From positions 1 to 5,425 of the forward strand of contig CAMNHS010000090.1 in the NCBI GenBank assembly GCA_946539635.1: 5,425 nucleotides of DNA, read 5' to 3'. Below the pieces are notes generated by a model. That model was not told where the DNA came from, did not search any database, and saw only the letters and a list, made by a program, of their open reading frames with translations. Position numbers and translations under genes: made by a program. Shown here piece by piece: positions 1 to 5,158 of this stretch (position 1 is its first letter; every line of letters starts with the position of its first letter). The stretch is from an uncultured Prevotellaceae bacterium. GTDB taxonomy: Bacteria; Bacteroidota; Bacteroidia; Bacteroidales; Bacteroidaceae.

Positions 1-102
1 GAAGGCGGCAGGGAAGGCGGCGGAAACAGAGGCGGCTGGCGCGGAGGTAACCAAGGGGGCTTCGGCGGTGGCGGTGGCTTCGGAGGAGGAAGACGCTTCT
101 AA
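1..102 (+). CDS. C-terminal tail of a glycine/arginine-rich RNA-binding protein or DEAD-box helicase (5' end outside window)
   Basis: Frame 1 is open from the first base and ends with TAA at 100-102, leaving 33 codons of a protein that starts outside the window. The visible residues are almost all Gly and Arg with scattered Asn, Trp, Phe and Gln, as RGG-like patches (RGGWRGGNQGG, then GGFGGGGGFGGGRRF at the very end). Tails of this kind are known from Bacteroidota DEAD-box RNA helicases and from small RRM-type RNA-binding proteins, where they give non-specific RNA contact. No catalytic or RRM domain is visible, so the choice between the two cannot be made. The gene is followed by a heptad repeat and an intrinsic terminator at 160-189, which fits it being the last gene of its transcript. 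That the frame is coding is fairly sure; the family is inference from composition only. Confidence 0.7.
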   Translation, partial: EGGREGGGNRGGWRGGNQGGFGGGGGFGGGRRF

Positions 103-103
103 G

Positions 104-152
104 AGAGGTAAGAGGTGAGAGGTAAGAGGTGAGAGGTAAGACTTTAGACTAT
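104..152 (+). repeat. Heptanucleotide tandem repeat, AGAGGTR units
   Basis: Five head-to-tail 7-bp units run from 104 to 138 and alternate exactly between AGAGGTA and AGAGGTG, so the higher-order period is 14 bp. Two degenerate heptads, AGACTTT (139-145) and AGACTAT (146-152), continue the phase. The array fills the gap between the stop codon of the left-hand gene and the terminator hairpin, so it would lie in that gene's 3' untranslated region. The same unit recurs in the same orientation at 1475-1502. No coding or protein-binding function can be read from it. Confidence 0.85.
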
Positions 153-159
153 TAACAAT

Positions 160-189
160 AAAAAAGTCCGACATTTGCCGGACTTTTTT
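160..189. terminator. Bidirectional rho-independent terminator shared by the left-hand gene and pth
   Basis: An A6 tract (160-165) and GTCCG (166-170) pair with CGGAC (179-183) and the following T run (184-190) around an 8-base loop, ACATTTGC. The stem is 5 bp of G/C-rich pairs extended by 6 A-T pairs. A T-run follows the stem on both strands: T184-T190 for rightward transcripts, and the complement of A160-A165 for leftward ones. It therefore serves the convergent left-hand gene and the rplY-pth operon. The pth stop codon (complement of 189-191) already lies in the tract. Confidence 0.9.
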
Positions 190-752
190 TATTTTCTGTT
201 AAACTGATTCATCGTGACATCAACACCTGCAAGGACAAATGACTTTATGATTTCTTGTGAGGTGTCGAAAATTGGTGACAGAGTCGTTTTCTCTTCGTCA
301 GAAAATTTTCCCAAAACATAATCCACCTGCTGCCCACGAGAGAAATCGCTGCCTATGCCAATCCTGAGACGGGCATAGTCCTGACCAATGAGTTGCTGGA
401 TGTGTCCCAAACCATTGTGACTGCCACCAGAACCTTTTCCCCTGAGACGGAATTTTCCGAGAGGAAGATCCTTATCATCAACGATAACGAGAAGATGGTT
501 GTTGGGAATGTTTTCCTTCTCCAACCAATAACGTACTGCATTACCAGATAGATTCATGAATGTAGTGGGCTTCAGCAGTAAAAGCTTACGTCCTCGCACA
601 GAGGTTTCTGCAAGAAAGCCAAAACGCTTGTCCTCAAACATAGCGTCTTGGCTTTTTGCAAACGCGTCAACAGCCATCCAACCGACGTTGTGACGCGTTT
701 CGTGATATTCGGGTCCGGGGTTACCGAGACCAACTATGAGATATTTCTCCAT
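189..752 (-). CDS. pth: Peptidyl-tRNA hydrolase
   Basis: Pth cleaves the ester bond of peptidyl-tRNAs that drop off the ribosome, recycling tRNA in the cytosol; it is normally essential. The 187-residue product matches the usual family length (about 185-195). The N-terminal [18 protein letters not shown] (7-24) carries the family's Asn11 and catalytic His21. [10 protein letters not shown] (61-70) holds the conserved Asn67, DDKDLPLGK (92-100) the Asp93 that pairs with the catalytic His, and [12 protein letters not shown] (107-118) the conserved Asn113. The ATG (complement of 750-752) shares one base with the rplY stop, forming TAATG, so translation is probably coupled to rplY by re-initiation. 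No separate promoter is evident. The TAA stop lies in the A-tract of the downstream terminator, so there is almost no 3' untranslated sequence before the hairpin. Residues at every key position are intact; the assignment is secure. Confidence 0.97.
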   Translation of the reverse strand: MEKYLIVGLGNPGPEYHETRHNVGWMAVDAFAKSQDAMFEDKRFGFLAETSVRGRKLLLLKPTTFMNLSGNAVRYWLEKENIPNNHLLVIVDDKDLPLGKFRLRGKGSGGSHNGLGHIQQLIGQDYARLRIGIGSDFSRGQQVDYVLGKFSDEEKTTLSPIFDTSQEIIKSFVLAGVDVTMNQFNRK

Positions 753-1354
753 TATGAAGCGGCTTCCTCAGCAGCAGCGGCTGACATAGCAGCACGTGTC
801 ATCTTCACAGAGCATACGATAACCTCTGGAGCGGTTGCAAGGGTGATGCCTTCGTAAGAAAGGTCGCCAACCTTGATTGACTTACCGATTTCGAGAGCTG
901 TAACGTCAACGTCAAGCTTCTCTGGAATCTGACTATATGGAGCTGTAACCTTAATCTGACGGATAGAGAGTGACATACGACCACCGAGGCGTACACCAGC
1001 AGCAAGACCAACGAGGTTAACAGGAATACCTACTGTGATTGGCTTTTCAGGAGTTATCTCAAGGAAGTCAACGTGCAAAGGTGCATCTGTTACTGGGTGG
1101 AACTGCATCTCCTTTGTGATAGCCATGTGGCTTTCACCGTCGATGTTAAGATTGATGACATAGATGTGAGGAGTGTAGATAGCCTTGCGGAGCTCTGAGA
1201 ATGGAATAGAGAATGCTAATGCCTCTGGCAAACCGTTCTCACCCTTCTTCTCACCATAAAGGTTACATGGAACAAGACCTTCCTTACGCATCAAACGTGA
1301 TGCTCTTTTACCTGTTTCGGTACGCTTGGTACCTGTAAGACTGATTTCTAACAT
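752..1354 (-). CDS. rplY: 50S ribosomal protein L25, long CTC/TL5 form
   Basis: L25 binds 5S rRNA in the central protuberance of the large subunit. The 200-residue product is the two-domain CTC (general stress protein) type. Residues 1 to about 95 form the 5S-binding L25 domain (start [20 protein letters not shown], later [16 protein letters not shown]). From about 100 to 185 comes the TL5 C-terminal beta domain, with [16 protein letters not shown] and [19 protein letters not shown]. The last residues are an Ala/Glu tail ([10 protein letters not shown]), a common variable ending in this family. The ATG at the complement of 1352-1354 agrees with the conserved beginning of homologues; a methionine-poor leader of about 90 bases separates it from the predicted promoter at 1445-1465. 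It is the first gene of an operon with pth, joined by a one-base TAATG overlap. The pairing of a ribosomal protein with Pth is widespread in bacteria. Nothing is missing or broken. Confidence 0.96.
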   Translation of the reverse strand: MLEISLTGTKRTETGKRASRLMRKEGLVPCNLYGEKKGENGLPEALAFSIPFSELRKAIYTPHIYVINLNIDGESHMAITKEMQFHPVTDAPLHVDFLEITPEKPITVGIPVNLVGLAAGVRLGGRMSLSIRQIKVTAPYSQIPEKLDVDVTALEIGKSIKVGDLSYEGITLATAPEVIVCSVKMTRAAMSAAAAEEAAS

Positions 1355-1411
1355 AACTTTGTGTTACTCTAAATTAAGTTGATAAAATGCTTAATTCACC
1401 ATCACACGGAT

Positions 1412-1441
1412 GCTTCAAAAAGCAGCTTTTTCTTTAAAAGC
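1412..1441 (-). other. Small inverted repeats in the rplY leader
   Basis: Just downstream of the predicted rplY start of transcription, the leader contains overlapping short inverted repeats. GCTTTT (complement of 1436-1441) can pair with AAAAGC (1425-1430) around a 5-base loop. Alternatively AAAAAGC and GCTTTTT (1417-1431) face each other around one base, and GCTT/AAGC at the ends (1412-1415, 1438-1441) could close an outer helix. These pairings exclude one another. They are mostly A-U pairs and weak, so a regulatory role (for example L25 autoregulation) is only a possibility. Confidence 0.3.
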
Positions 1442-1444
1442 GGG

Positions 1445-1465
1445 TGCAAAGGTACAAAAAAAAGT
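1445..1465 (-). promoter_or_regulatory. Bacteroidota-type promoter core for rplY-pth
   Basis: Read leftward, this is an AC, eight T, then GTACCTTTGCA. TACCTTTG (complement of 1447-1454) matches the TAnnTTTG -7 element used by the Bacteroidota primary sigma factor. Transcription should begin a few bases beyond, near 1442-1445, giving a leader of about 90 bases before the rplY ATG. No TTTG -33 element is found at the usual 19-21 base distance; that position is occupied by the heptad repeat (CTCT), so upstream recognition may depend on the T-tract or on other factors. A nearly identical core faces the other way at 1571-1591. Confidence 0.75.
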
Positions 1466-1503
1466 TTAGAGTTTAGAGGTAAGAGGTAAGAGGTGGGAGG
1501 TAC
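1463..1503 (+). repeat. Heptanucleotide tandem repeat upstream of the rplY promoter
   Basis: Six 7-bp steps are visible: AGTTTAG (1463-1469), AGTTTAG (1470-1476), AGGTAAG (1477-1483), AGGTAAG (1484-1490), AGGTGGG (1491-1497) and a partial AGGTAC (1498-1503). In the other phase these include AGAGGTA, AGAGGTA and AGAGGTG, the same unit as at 104-138, and the 14-mer AGAGGTAAGAGGTG (1482-1495) occurs in both arrays. The array abuts the T-tract of the leftward rplY promoter and covers its expected -33 position. The strand is strongly purine-rich. Confidence 0.8.
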
Positions 1504-1546
1504 AAGCGAGATTTTTAGGTTTTTTTAACAGAACGCATATAAATTC

Positions 1547-1574
1547 TTCACCCTTCACTTTTCTCTCTTCACTT
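1547..1574 (+). repeat. Pyrimidine heptad repeat (TTCACYY) upstream of the nusB promoter
   Basis: Four consecutive heptads are TTCACCC (1547-1553), TTCACTT (1554-1560), TTCTCTC (1561-1567) and TTCACTT (1568-1574). The block CTTCACTTTT occurs at 1553-1562 and again at 1567-1576, a period of 14 bases. The array runs straight into the T-tract and -7 element of the nusB promoter and covers its -33 region. The bases between this and the purine array (1504-1546) are A/T-rich and show no feature I can name. Confidence 0.65.
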
Positions 1575-1591
1575 TTTTTCGTACCTTTGCA
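1571..1591 (+). promoter_or_regulatory. Bacteroidota-type promoter core for the nusB operon
   Basis: The core reads AC, seven T, CGTACCTTTGCA, with TACCTTTG at 1582-1589 matching the TAnnTTTG -7 consensus. A TTTT at 1559-1562, 19 bases upstream, is a 3-of-4 match to the TTTG -33 element. Transcription is expected to start a few bases after 1589, which is at or within a few bases of the nusB ATG at 1594. The promoter differs from the opposing rplY core at one base in 21. I see no other plausible promoter between here and the end of the window. Confidence 0.8.
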
Positions 1592-1593
1592 AC

Positions 1594-2505
1594 ATGGTAA
1601 ATCGCGATCTTATACGTATTAAAGTAGTTCAGTTAGCGTATGCTTACTCCCAGAATGGGGAAAGTAATATGACAAAGGCAGACAGTGAGTTGAAAATATC
1701 ATTGTCTAAGGCATACCAATTGTACAATAACCTTCTCCTACTCATTTGTGCCATTACCAAGATGGCTCGCAAGCGTTACGATATCATTAACACCAAAGCA
1801 GAACGCGAGGGTAGGGAGGTACCCCAAAATGCTTTTATAAACAATAAATTTGCGTTACAGCTGGAAGGGAATACCCAGTTGCGCAGTTTCGTGGAGACTA
1901 ATGGAGATATTTGGGAACAGAAGGCTGAATTTGTGAAGAATCTGCTCCTCGAGATGCAGGAAGATGAAACAGTAAAATGTGATGTTGGCTCCAGTTATGA
2001 GGATTGTAAAGCAATGTGGAAACAGCTTTACAAAAAGCATATCCTGGATAACGAGAGCCTTAATGATATTCTGGAATCAGAAAGCATCTATTGGAATGGC
2101 GACAAAGATATTATCGATACCTTTGTGTTGAAAACAATTAGCCGTTTTGACGAGAAGGCAGGAAGTGAACAGGAATTGTTGCCTGAATATAGAGACAACG
2201 ATGATGAGGAATATGCCCATCAGTTACTTTATGCAACATTGAAGAATGCTGAGGAATATCAGCAGTATATACAGGAAGCCTGTCAGGCATGGGATTTCTC
2301 AAGACTTGCCAAGATGGATATAGTCATCATGCAACTGGCAATAGCTGAGATGATAAACTTTCCAAAGATACCAATCCCTGTTACCATCAATGAGTATGTG
2401 GAATTGGCAAATGAATATTCTACACCAAAATCAGGAAAGTTTATAAACGGTATCCTGGATGCAATAGCAAAAGAGAAAAATCTTAAAATAAAGAAAATAT
2501 TATGA
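1594..2505 (+). CDS. nusB: Transcription antitermination factor NusB, long Bacteroidota form
   Basis: NusB, with S10 (NusE), binds boxA RNA and keeps RNA polymerase processive over rRNA operons. The NusB fold is recognisable in the C-terminal third: QLLYATLKNAEEYQQYI, WDFSRLAKMDIVIMQLAIAEM (through about 253) and the family signature INEYVELANEYS followed by KSGKFINGILDAIAKE (about 265-294). At 303 residues it is about twice the length of E. coli NusB (139). The first ~190 residues are the Lys/Glu-rich, mostly helical extension found in Bacteroidota homologues, beginning MVNRDLIRIKVVQLAYAYSQNG and including IYWNGDKDIIDTFVLKTISRF; its role is not known to me. The ATG at 1594 is chosen because this N-terminus resembles remembered homologues. 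It sits only four bases beyond the -7 element, so the message is probably leaderless or nearly so. It is the first gene of the operon; its TGA overlaps the yajC ATG (ATGA). Confidence 0.95.
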   Translation: MVNRDLIRIKVVQLAYAYSQNGESNMTKADSELKISLSKAYQLYNNLLLLICAITKMARKRYDIINTKAEREGREVPQNAFINNKFALQLEGNTQLRSFVETNGDIWEQKAEFVKNLLLEMQEDETVKCDVGSSYEDCKAMWKQLYKKHILDNESLNDILESESIYWNGDKDIIDTFVLKTISRFDEKAGSEQELLPEYRDNDDEEYAHQLLYATLKNAEEYQQYIQEACQAWDFSRLAKMDIVIMQLAIAEMINFPKIPIPVTINEYVELANEYSTPKSGKFINGILDAIAKEKNLKIKKIL

Positions 2506-2816
2506 CAAATGTAATTCTTGCTGCACAGTCAGCACAAGGCGGTGGCTACTCTATGATTATAATGATGGTGGCTATCTTCGCCATTATGTATTTTTTCATG
2601 ATTCGTCCACAACAGAAAAAGCAGAAGGAAATTCGCAATTTCCAGAATTCTCTTTCTGAAGGTATGAGAATTATTACTGCTGGTGGTATGTATGGCACCA
2701 TTAAAAAGGTGAACATAGAAGATGGTAGCGTTGATGTGGAAATATCCAAGGGTGTTGTCATCAACGTTGATAAAAACTATGTGTTTGCAAACGCTGCTGC
2801 CCAGCAGACGAAGTAA
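2502..2816 (+). CDS. yajC: Preprotein translocase accessory subunit YajC
   Basis: YajC is a small inner-membrane protein that associates with SecDF and the SecYEG translocon. The 104-residue length is typical. After a short N-terminus (1-16) there is one membrane span, about 17-34, rich in Ile and Met. It is followed directly by the family hallmark MIRPQQKKQKE (33-43) on the cytoplasmic side and a soluble domain with GMRIITAGGMYGTIKKV and the closing VVINVDKNYVFANAAA. The Ala/Gln-rich end is normal for the family. Its ATG overlaps the nusB stop as ATGA, so translation is probably coupled, and its TAA is immediately followed by the next ATG. In many other bacteria yajC sits beside secDF or tgt; here its neighbours are nusB and a ybbR-like gene. 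The assignment is firm; a direct effect on export is modest or unclear in the known cases. Confidence 0.95.
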   Translation: MTNVILAAQSAQGGGYSMIIMMVAIFAIMYFFMIRPQQKKQKEIRNFQNSLSEGMRIITAGGMYGTIKKVNIEDGSVDVEISKGVVINVDKNYVFANAAAQQTK

Positions 2817-3758
2817 ATGAAGCGCTTCATCTCCAAAGATTTCTTTGTCTTTCTCTACTTTCTGTTGATGAGTGGAGTCTTTTGGATTCTCACTACATTA
2901 AATGAAACGTATGAAACAGATGTAGAGGTGCGTCTGGAGTTAACAGAAGTTCCGGGAAATACTGTTATAACAGAACCTCTCCCTGATACCATAAAGGTGC
3001 TGGTGAGAGATAAGGGCTACTATCTTGTCAAATATCTCTATTTTGACAATATGCGCGTAGTCCGTTTGCCGTTCCATCTGTATGCCGGTCAGCAGAGTAA
3101 GGGAGTTGTATCTCCTTCTGACCTGCAGAAACTGCTTCGCACACGCTTTGGAGAGACATGTACCATATTATCCATTAAGGCCGACCATCTGGATTTCTAC
3201 TATAGCCACGGCTCACAAAAGAAGGTACCGCTGATATATAGTGGTACTGCTACTGCCAAGACAAATTTCTACGTCATGGATGTAAAAATAAGTCCTGACA
3301 GCGTAGTAGTGATGGCATCAAAGAGTGCTCTTGATACTATCAATGCCGTATATACAGAGCCAAAGGATATTGAGGACGTAGATAATTCGGTAACAAAAAT
3401 CGTTCCTGTTGCTCGCATCTGGGGCGCAAAGACCAATATCAGTCAGGCAAAGGTACGCGTAATTGTTGACCGACTGACAGAAAAGGTACTCAATGTTCCT
3501 GTAACAGCTATCAATCTGCCTCCTCAGTTATTGCTGAAGACTTTCCCGGGAAGAGTGGATGTAAAGGTATCTGTTGGCGCTTCGATGGCCAATCGGTTAA
3601 GGGCAGAGCAGTTCACAGTAACTGTAAATGCTGAAGACCTCGCAGAGCGTTTGTCAAAGGATAAACTGAAACTCTCTATTACCTCAAAGCCTGACTATGT
3701 CCTCAAGGCCTGGCTTACGACGACAGCAGTGGACTACGTAATTGAGCGTACGCAATGA
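2817..3758 (+). CDS. YbbR-like domain protein, membrane-anchored
   Basis: The 313-residue product starts with a short basic stretch and one hydrophobic span (about 9-28, FFVFLYFLLMSGVFWILTTL). I see no lipobox, so an uncleaved anchor with the rest outside the cytoplasm is likely. The remainder reads as about three successive YbbR-type beta domains: roughly 33-130 (VRLELTEVPGNTVI, then LPDTIKVLVRDKG), 135-220 (KKVPLIYSG, later MDVKISPDSVVVMAS) and 222-313 (EKVLNVPVTAINLPP, then FPGRVDVKVSVG). YbbR/CdaR proteins of Firmicutes regulate the diadenylate cyclase CdaA. Whether this Bacteroidota relative does so is unknown, and no cyclase gene is in the window. Its ATG directly follows the yajC TAA, and its TGA overlaps the coaE start as ATGA. 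The family call is good; the function is open, so no symbol is given. Confidence 0.85.
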   Translation: MKRFISKDFFVFLYFLLMSGVFWILTTLNETYETDVEVRLELTEVPGNTVITEPLPDTIKVLVRDKGYYLVKYLYFDNMRVVRLPFHLYAGQQSKGVVSPSDLQKLLRTRFGETCTILSIKADHLDFYYSHGSQKKVPLIYSGTATAKTNFYVMDVKISPDSVVVMASKSALDTINAVYTEPKDIEDVDNSVTKIVPVARIWGAKTNISQAKVRVIVDRLTEKVLNVPVTAINLPPQLLLKTFPGRVDVKVSVGASMANRLRAEQFTVTVNAEDLAERLSKDKLKLSITSKPDYVLKAWLTTTAVDYVIERTQ

Positions 3759-4288
3759 GGTATTGTCTTACAGGAGGTATAGGAGCAGGAAAATCGTATG
3801 TTTGCTCACTGCTCCGCGAAAGGGGAGTAGAGATATATGATACCGATAATGCAGCAAAAAGACTCATAGCACAATCGCCAGAGATAAGGCAGCGGCTAAA
3901 AGAGTTAATAGGAGGACTCGACAAACAGACTATTGCCGCCTTTTTACTGAAATCGGAAAAGAATAAACTGGCAATAAACAGCATTGTGCATCCTGCTGTT
4001 ATCAAAGACTTCCTCGATTCCGGATGCGAATGGATGGAGTGCGCTATAATATACGAGGCTCATCTGGAACAGTATGTTGACAAGGTGATAGCCGTAACAG
4101 CTCCCAGAGAGGTGAGGATAGAGAGAATAATGTCCCGTGACGGCATATCCCGAAAAAAAGCAGAGCAATGGATTGATGCACAATATCCACAGGAAAAAGT
4201 GGCAGAGAGAGCAGATTTCGTAATTGATAATGATGGAAATAAAGATTTACAAAAACAAATAGAAGAAATATGGCAAAGACTATTTTAG
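3755..4288 (+). CDS. coaE: Dephospho-CoA kinase
   Basis: CoaE phosphorylates the 3'-hydroxyl of dephospho-CoA using ATP, the final step of coenzyme A synthesis in the cytosol. The N-terminal P-loop is GGIGAGKS (7-14). DTD at 29-31 matches the conserved Asp-x-Asp of the family, and IVHPAV (77-82) is the conserved His-Pro motif of the CoA-binding part. The lid region runs through IERIMSRDGISRKKAEQWIDAQ, and the late VAERADFVIDNDG is a signature ending. At 177 residues it is somewhat shorter than the usual ~195-205, mainly because the stretch between DTD and the His-Pro motif is compact; every motif is present, so it should be active. The start overlaps the preceding stop as ATGA, and the last 19 bases overlap the next gene in another frame. 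Confidence 0.94.
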   Translation: MRYCLTGGIGAGKSYVCSLLRERGVEIYDTDNAAKRLIAQSPEIRQRLKELIGGLDKQTIAAFLLKSEKNKLAINSIVHPAVIKDFLDSGCEWMECAIIYEAHLEQYVDKVIAVTAPREVRIERIMSRDGISRKKAEQWIDAQYPQEKVAERADFVIDNDGNKDLQKQIEEIWQRLF

Positions 4289-4710
4289 CTATCTCAGGAA
4301 AACCTGGATTATATGAACTCGTATCACGTGCAAAAGGTAACCTTATCGTAGAGGGACTCTTAGACCATAAGCGTATCCCTGCTTTCATAAACGATCGTGT
4401 AACATCCCTTGCAGACATCTGCATGTACACAGAAGATGATGACAAACCATTAGGGGAAATCCTTTGTGCTCTTCGTGATATGGAAGGTGGCAAGAAGGCA
4501 TCTCTCGATTACAAGAAGGCAAGCGGTGCAGAGCTGCAGGAGTATATGGCAAAATTTCTGCCTAACTTCGACAGAGACCGCGTACATTCTTCAGACATAA
4601 AGAAGCTGCTGCAGTGGTACAATATCCTTGTTGAGGCTGGCGTTACCAACTTCGAGGAGATAATGAAACCAACCAACGGAGATAATATTGATGACAGACA
4701 GGAAGAATAG
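4270..4710 (+). CDS. DUF5606-type conserved protein of unknown function
   Basis: The 146-residue soluble protein opens with [29 protein letters not shown], the characteristic start of the DUF5606 family that I know only from Bacteroidota. The N-terminal ~60 residues look like a small beta domain ([15 protein letters not shown], then [19 protein letters not shown]). The C-terminal half looks helical, with a Lys-rich middle ([14 protein letters not shown]) and a conserved-looking [30 protein letters not shown] (about 96-125). There is no signal peptide, membrane span, nucleotide-binding loop or cysteine/histidine metal site. It starts 19 bases inside coaE and overlaps queF by 20, so it is probably translationally coupled to both. 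The family call rests on memory of its opening motif; a nucleic-acid or ribosome-linked role is suggested only by the neighbours. Confidence 0.8.
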   Translation: MAKTILAISGKPGLYELVSRAKGNLIVEGLLDHKRIPAFINDRVTSLADICMYTEDDDKPLGEILCALRDMEGGKKASLDYKKASGAELQEYMAKFLPNFDRDRVHSSDIKKLLQWYNILVEAGVTNFEEIMKPTNGDNIDDRQEE

Positions 4711-5158
4711 TGGCCTTAAAGCCTTGGGAAGAAAGACAGAGTACATGATGGATTATAATCCTGATGTGCTTGAGACTTTCGACAACCTGCATCCCGACAA
4801 TGACTACTGGGTACAGTTCAACTGTTCCGAGTTCACATCTTTCTGCCCTATAACGGGACAGCCTGACTTTGCAGAGATAAAGATAATGTATATGCCTGAC
4901 AAGAAGATGGTGGAGAGCAAGAGCTTGAAACTGTATCTCTTCTCATTCAGAAATCATGGTGACTTCCATGAGGACTGCGTGAACATTATCATGAAGGATC
5001 TCATAAAACTCATGGACCCAAAATATATAGAGGTCCTGGGACTCTTTGTTCCTCGCGGCGGTATCAGTATCTATCCTTTTGCCAACTATGGACGCCCAGG
5101 CACAAAATATGAGGAGCTGGCTTGGGAGAGATTAAAGAACAAGACCTATGGCAAGTAG
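4691..5158 (+). CDS. queF: NADPH-dependent preQ0 reductase (7-cyano-7-deazaguanine reductase)
   Basis: QueF reduces the nitrile of preQ0 to the aminomethyl group of preQ1, the precursor inserted in tRNA on the way to queuosine. The 155-residue product is the short, unimodular (B. subtilis-like) form. [13 protein letters not shown] (48-60) carries Cys52, which forms the thioimide with substrate, and Asp59, the proton donor. ESKSLKLY (75-82) is the QueF motif that binds NADPH, and FHED (92-95) supplies the conserved His93 and Glu94. A conserved end, [22 protein letters not shown], follows. I start at ATG 4691; a TTG immediately before it at 4688 is also in frame but unlikely. GGAG at 4678-4681 is a possible ribosome-binding site, 9 bases upstream. 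It overlaps the previous gene by 20 bases and the next by 11. No queC, queD or queE is in the window. Confidence 0.97.
   Translation: MTDRKNSGLKALGRKTEYMMDYNPDVLETFDNLHPDNDYWVQFNCSEFTSFCPITGQPDFAEIKIMYMPDKKMVESKSLKLYLFSFRNHGDFHEDCVNIIMKDLIKLMDPKYIEVLGLFVPRGGISIYPFANYGRPGTKYEELAWERLKNKTYGK

Noticed and set aside
104..138. CRISPR-like array
   Set aside because: Units are 7 bp with no spacers between them, so this is a simple tandem repeat.
648..857. Rightward 69-codon frame across the pth/rplY junction
   Set aside because: Antisense to two secure genes, with no promoter or recognisable protein.
2118..2125. Perfect TACCTTTG -7 octamer inside nusB, identical to that of the two real promoters
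   Set aside because: It encodes the Thr-Phe of a conserved-looking segment (DTFVLK), has no T-tract before it and no TTTG at 19-21 bases upstream; best explained as coding coincidence.
3448..3455. CAAAGGTA, a leftward TACCTTTG within the ybbR-like gene
   Set aside because: Only the octamer matches, it is in the middle of a coding region, and no leftward gene follows; likely chance.
3797..3804. TATGTTTG, a match to TAnnTTTG, inside coaE on the + strand
   Set aside because: It lies just after the P-loop codons with no -33 element or repeat upstream; an internal promoter for the downstream genes cannot be supported.
3715..4005. Leftward 96-codon open frame over the ybbR-like/coaE junction
   Set aside because: Antisense to the conserved P-loop region of coaE, no family resemblance and no promoter; a shadow frame.
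4044..4493. Leftward 149-codon open frame across coaE and the DUF5606 gene
   Set aside because: It crosses two well-supported overlapping genes on the other strand and its translation has no recognisable motif; a shadow frame.
4688..4690. TTG as the queF start
   Set aside because: An ATG follows directly at 4691 and gives the N-terminus MTDRKN, close to homologues; the TTG adds only one residue.
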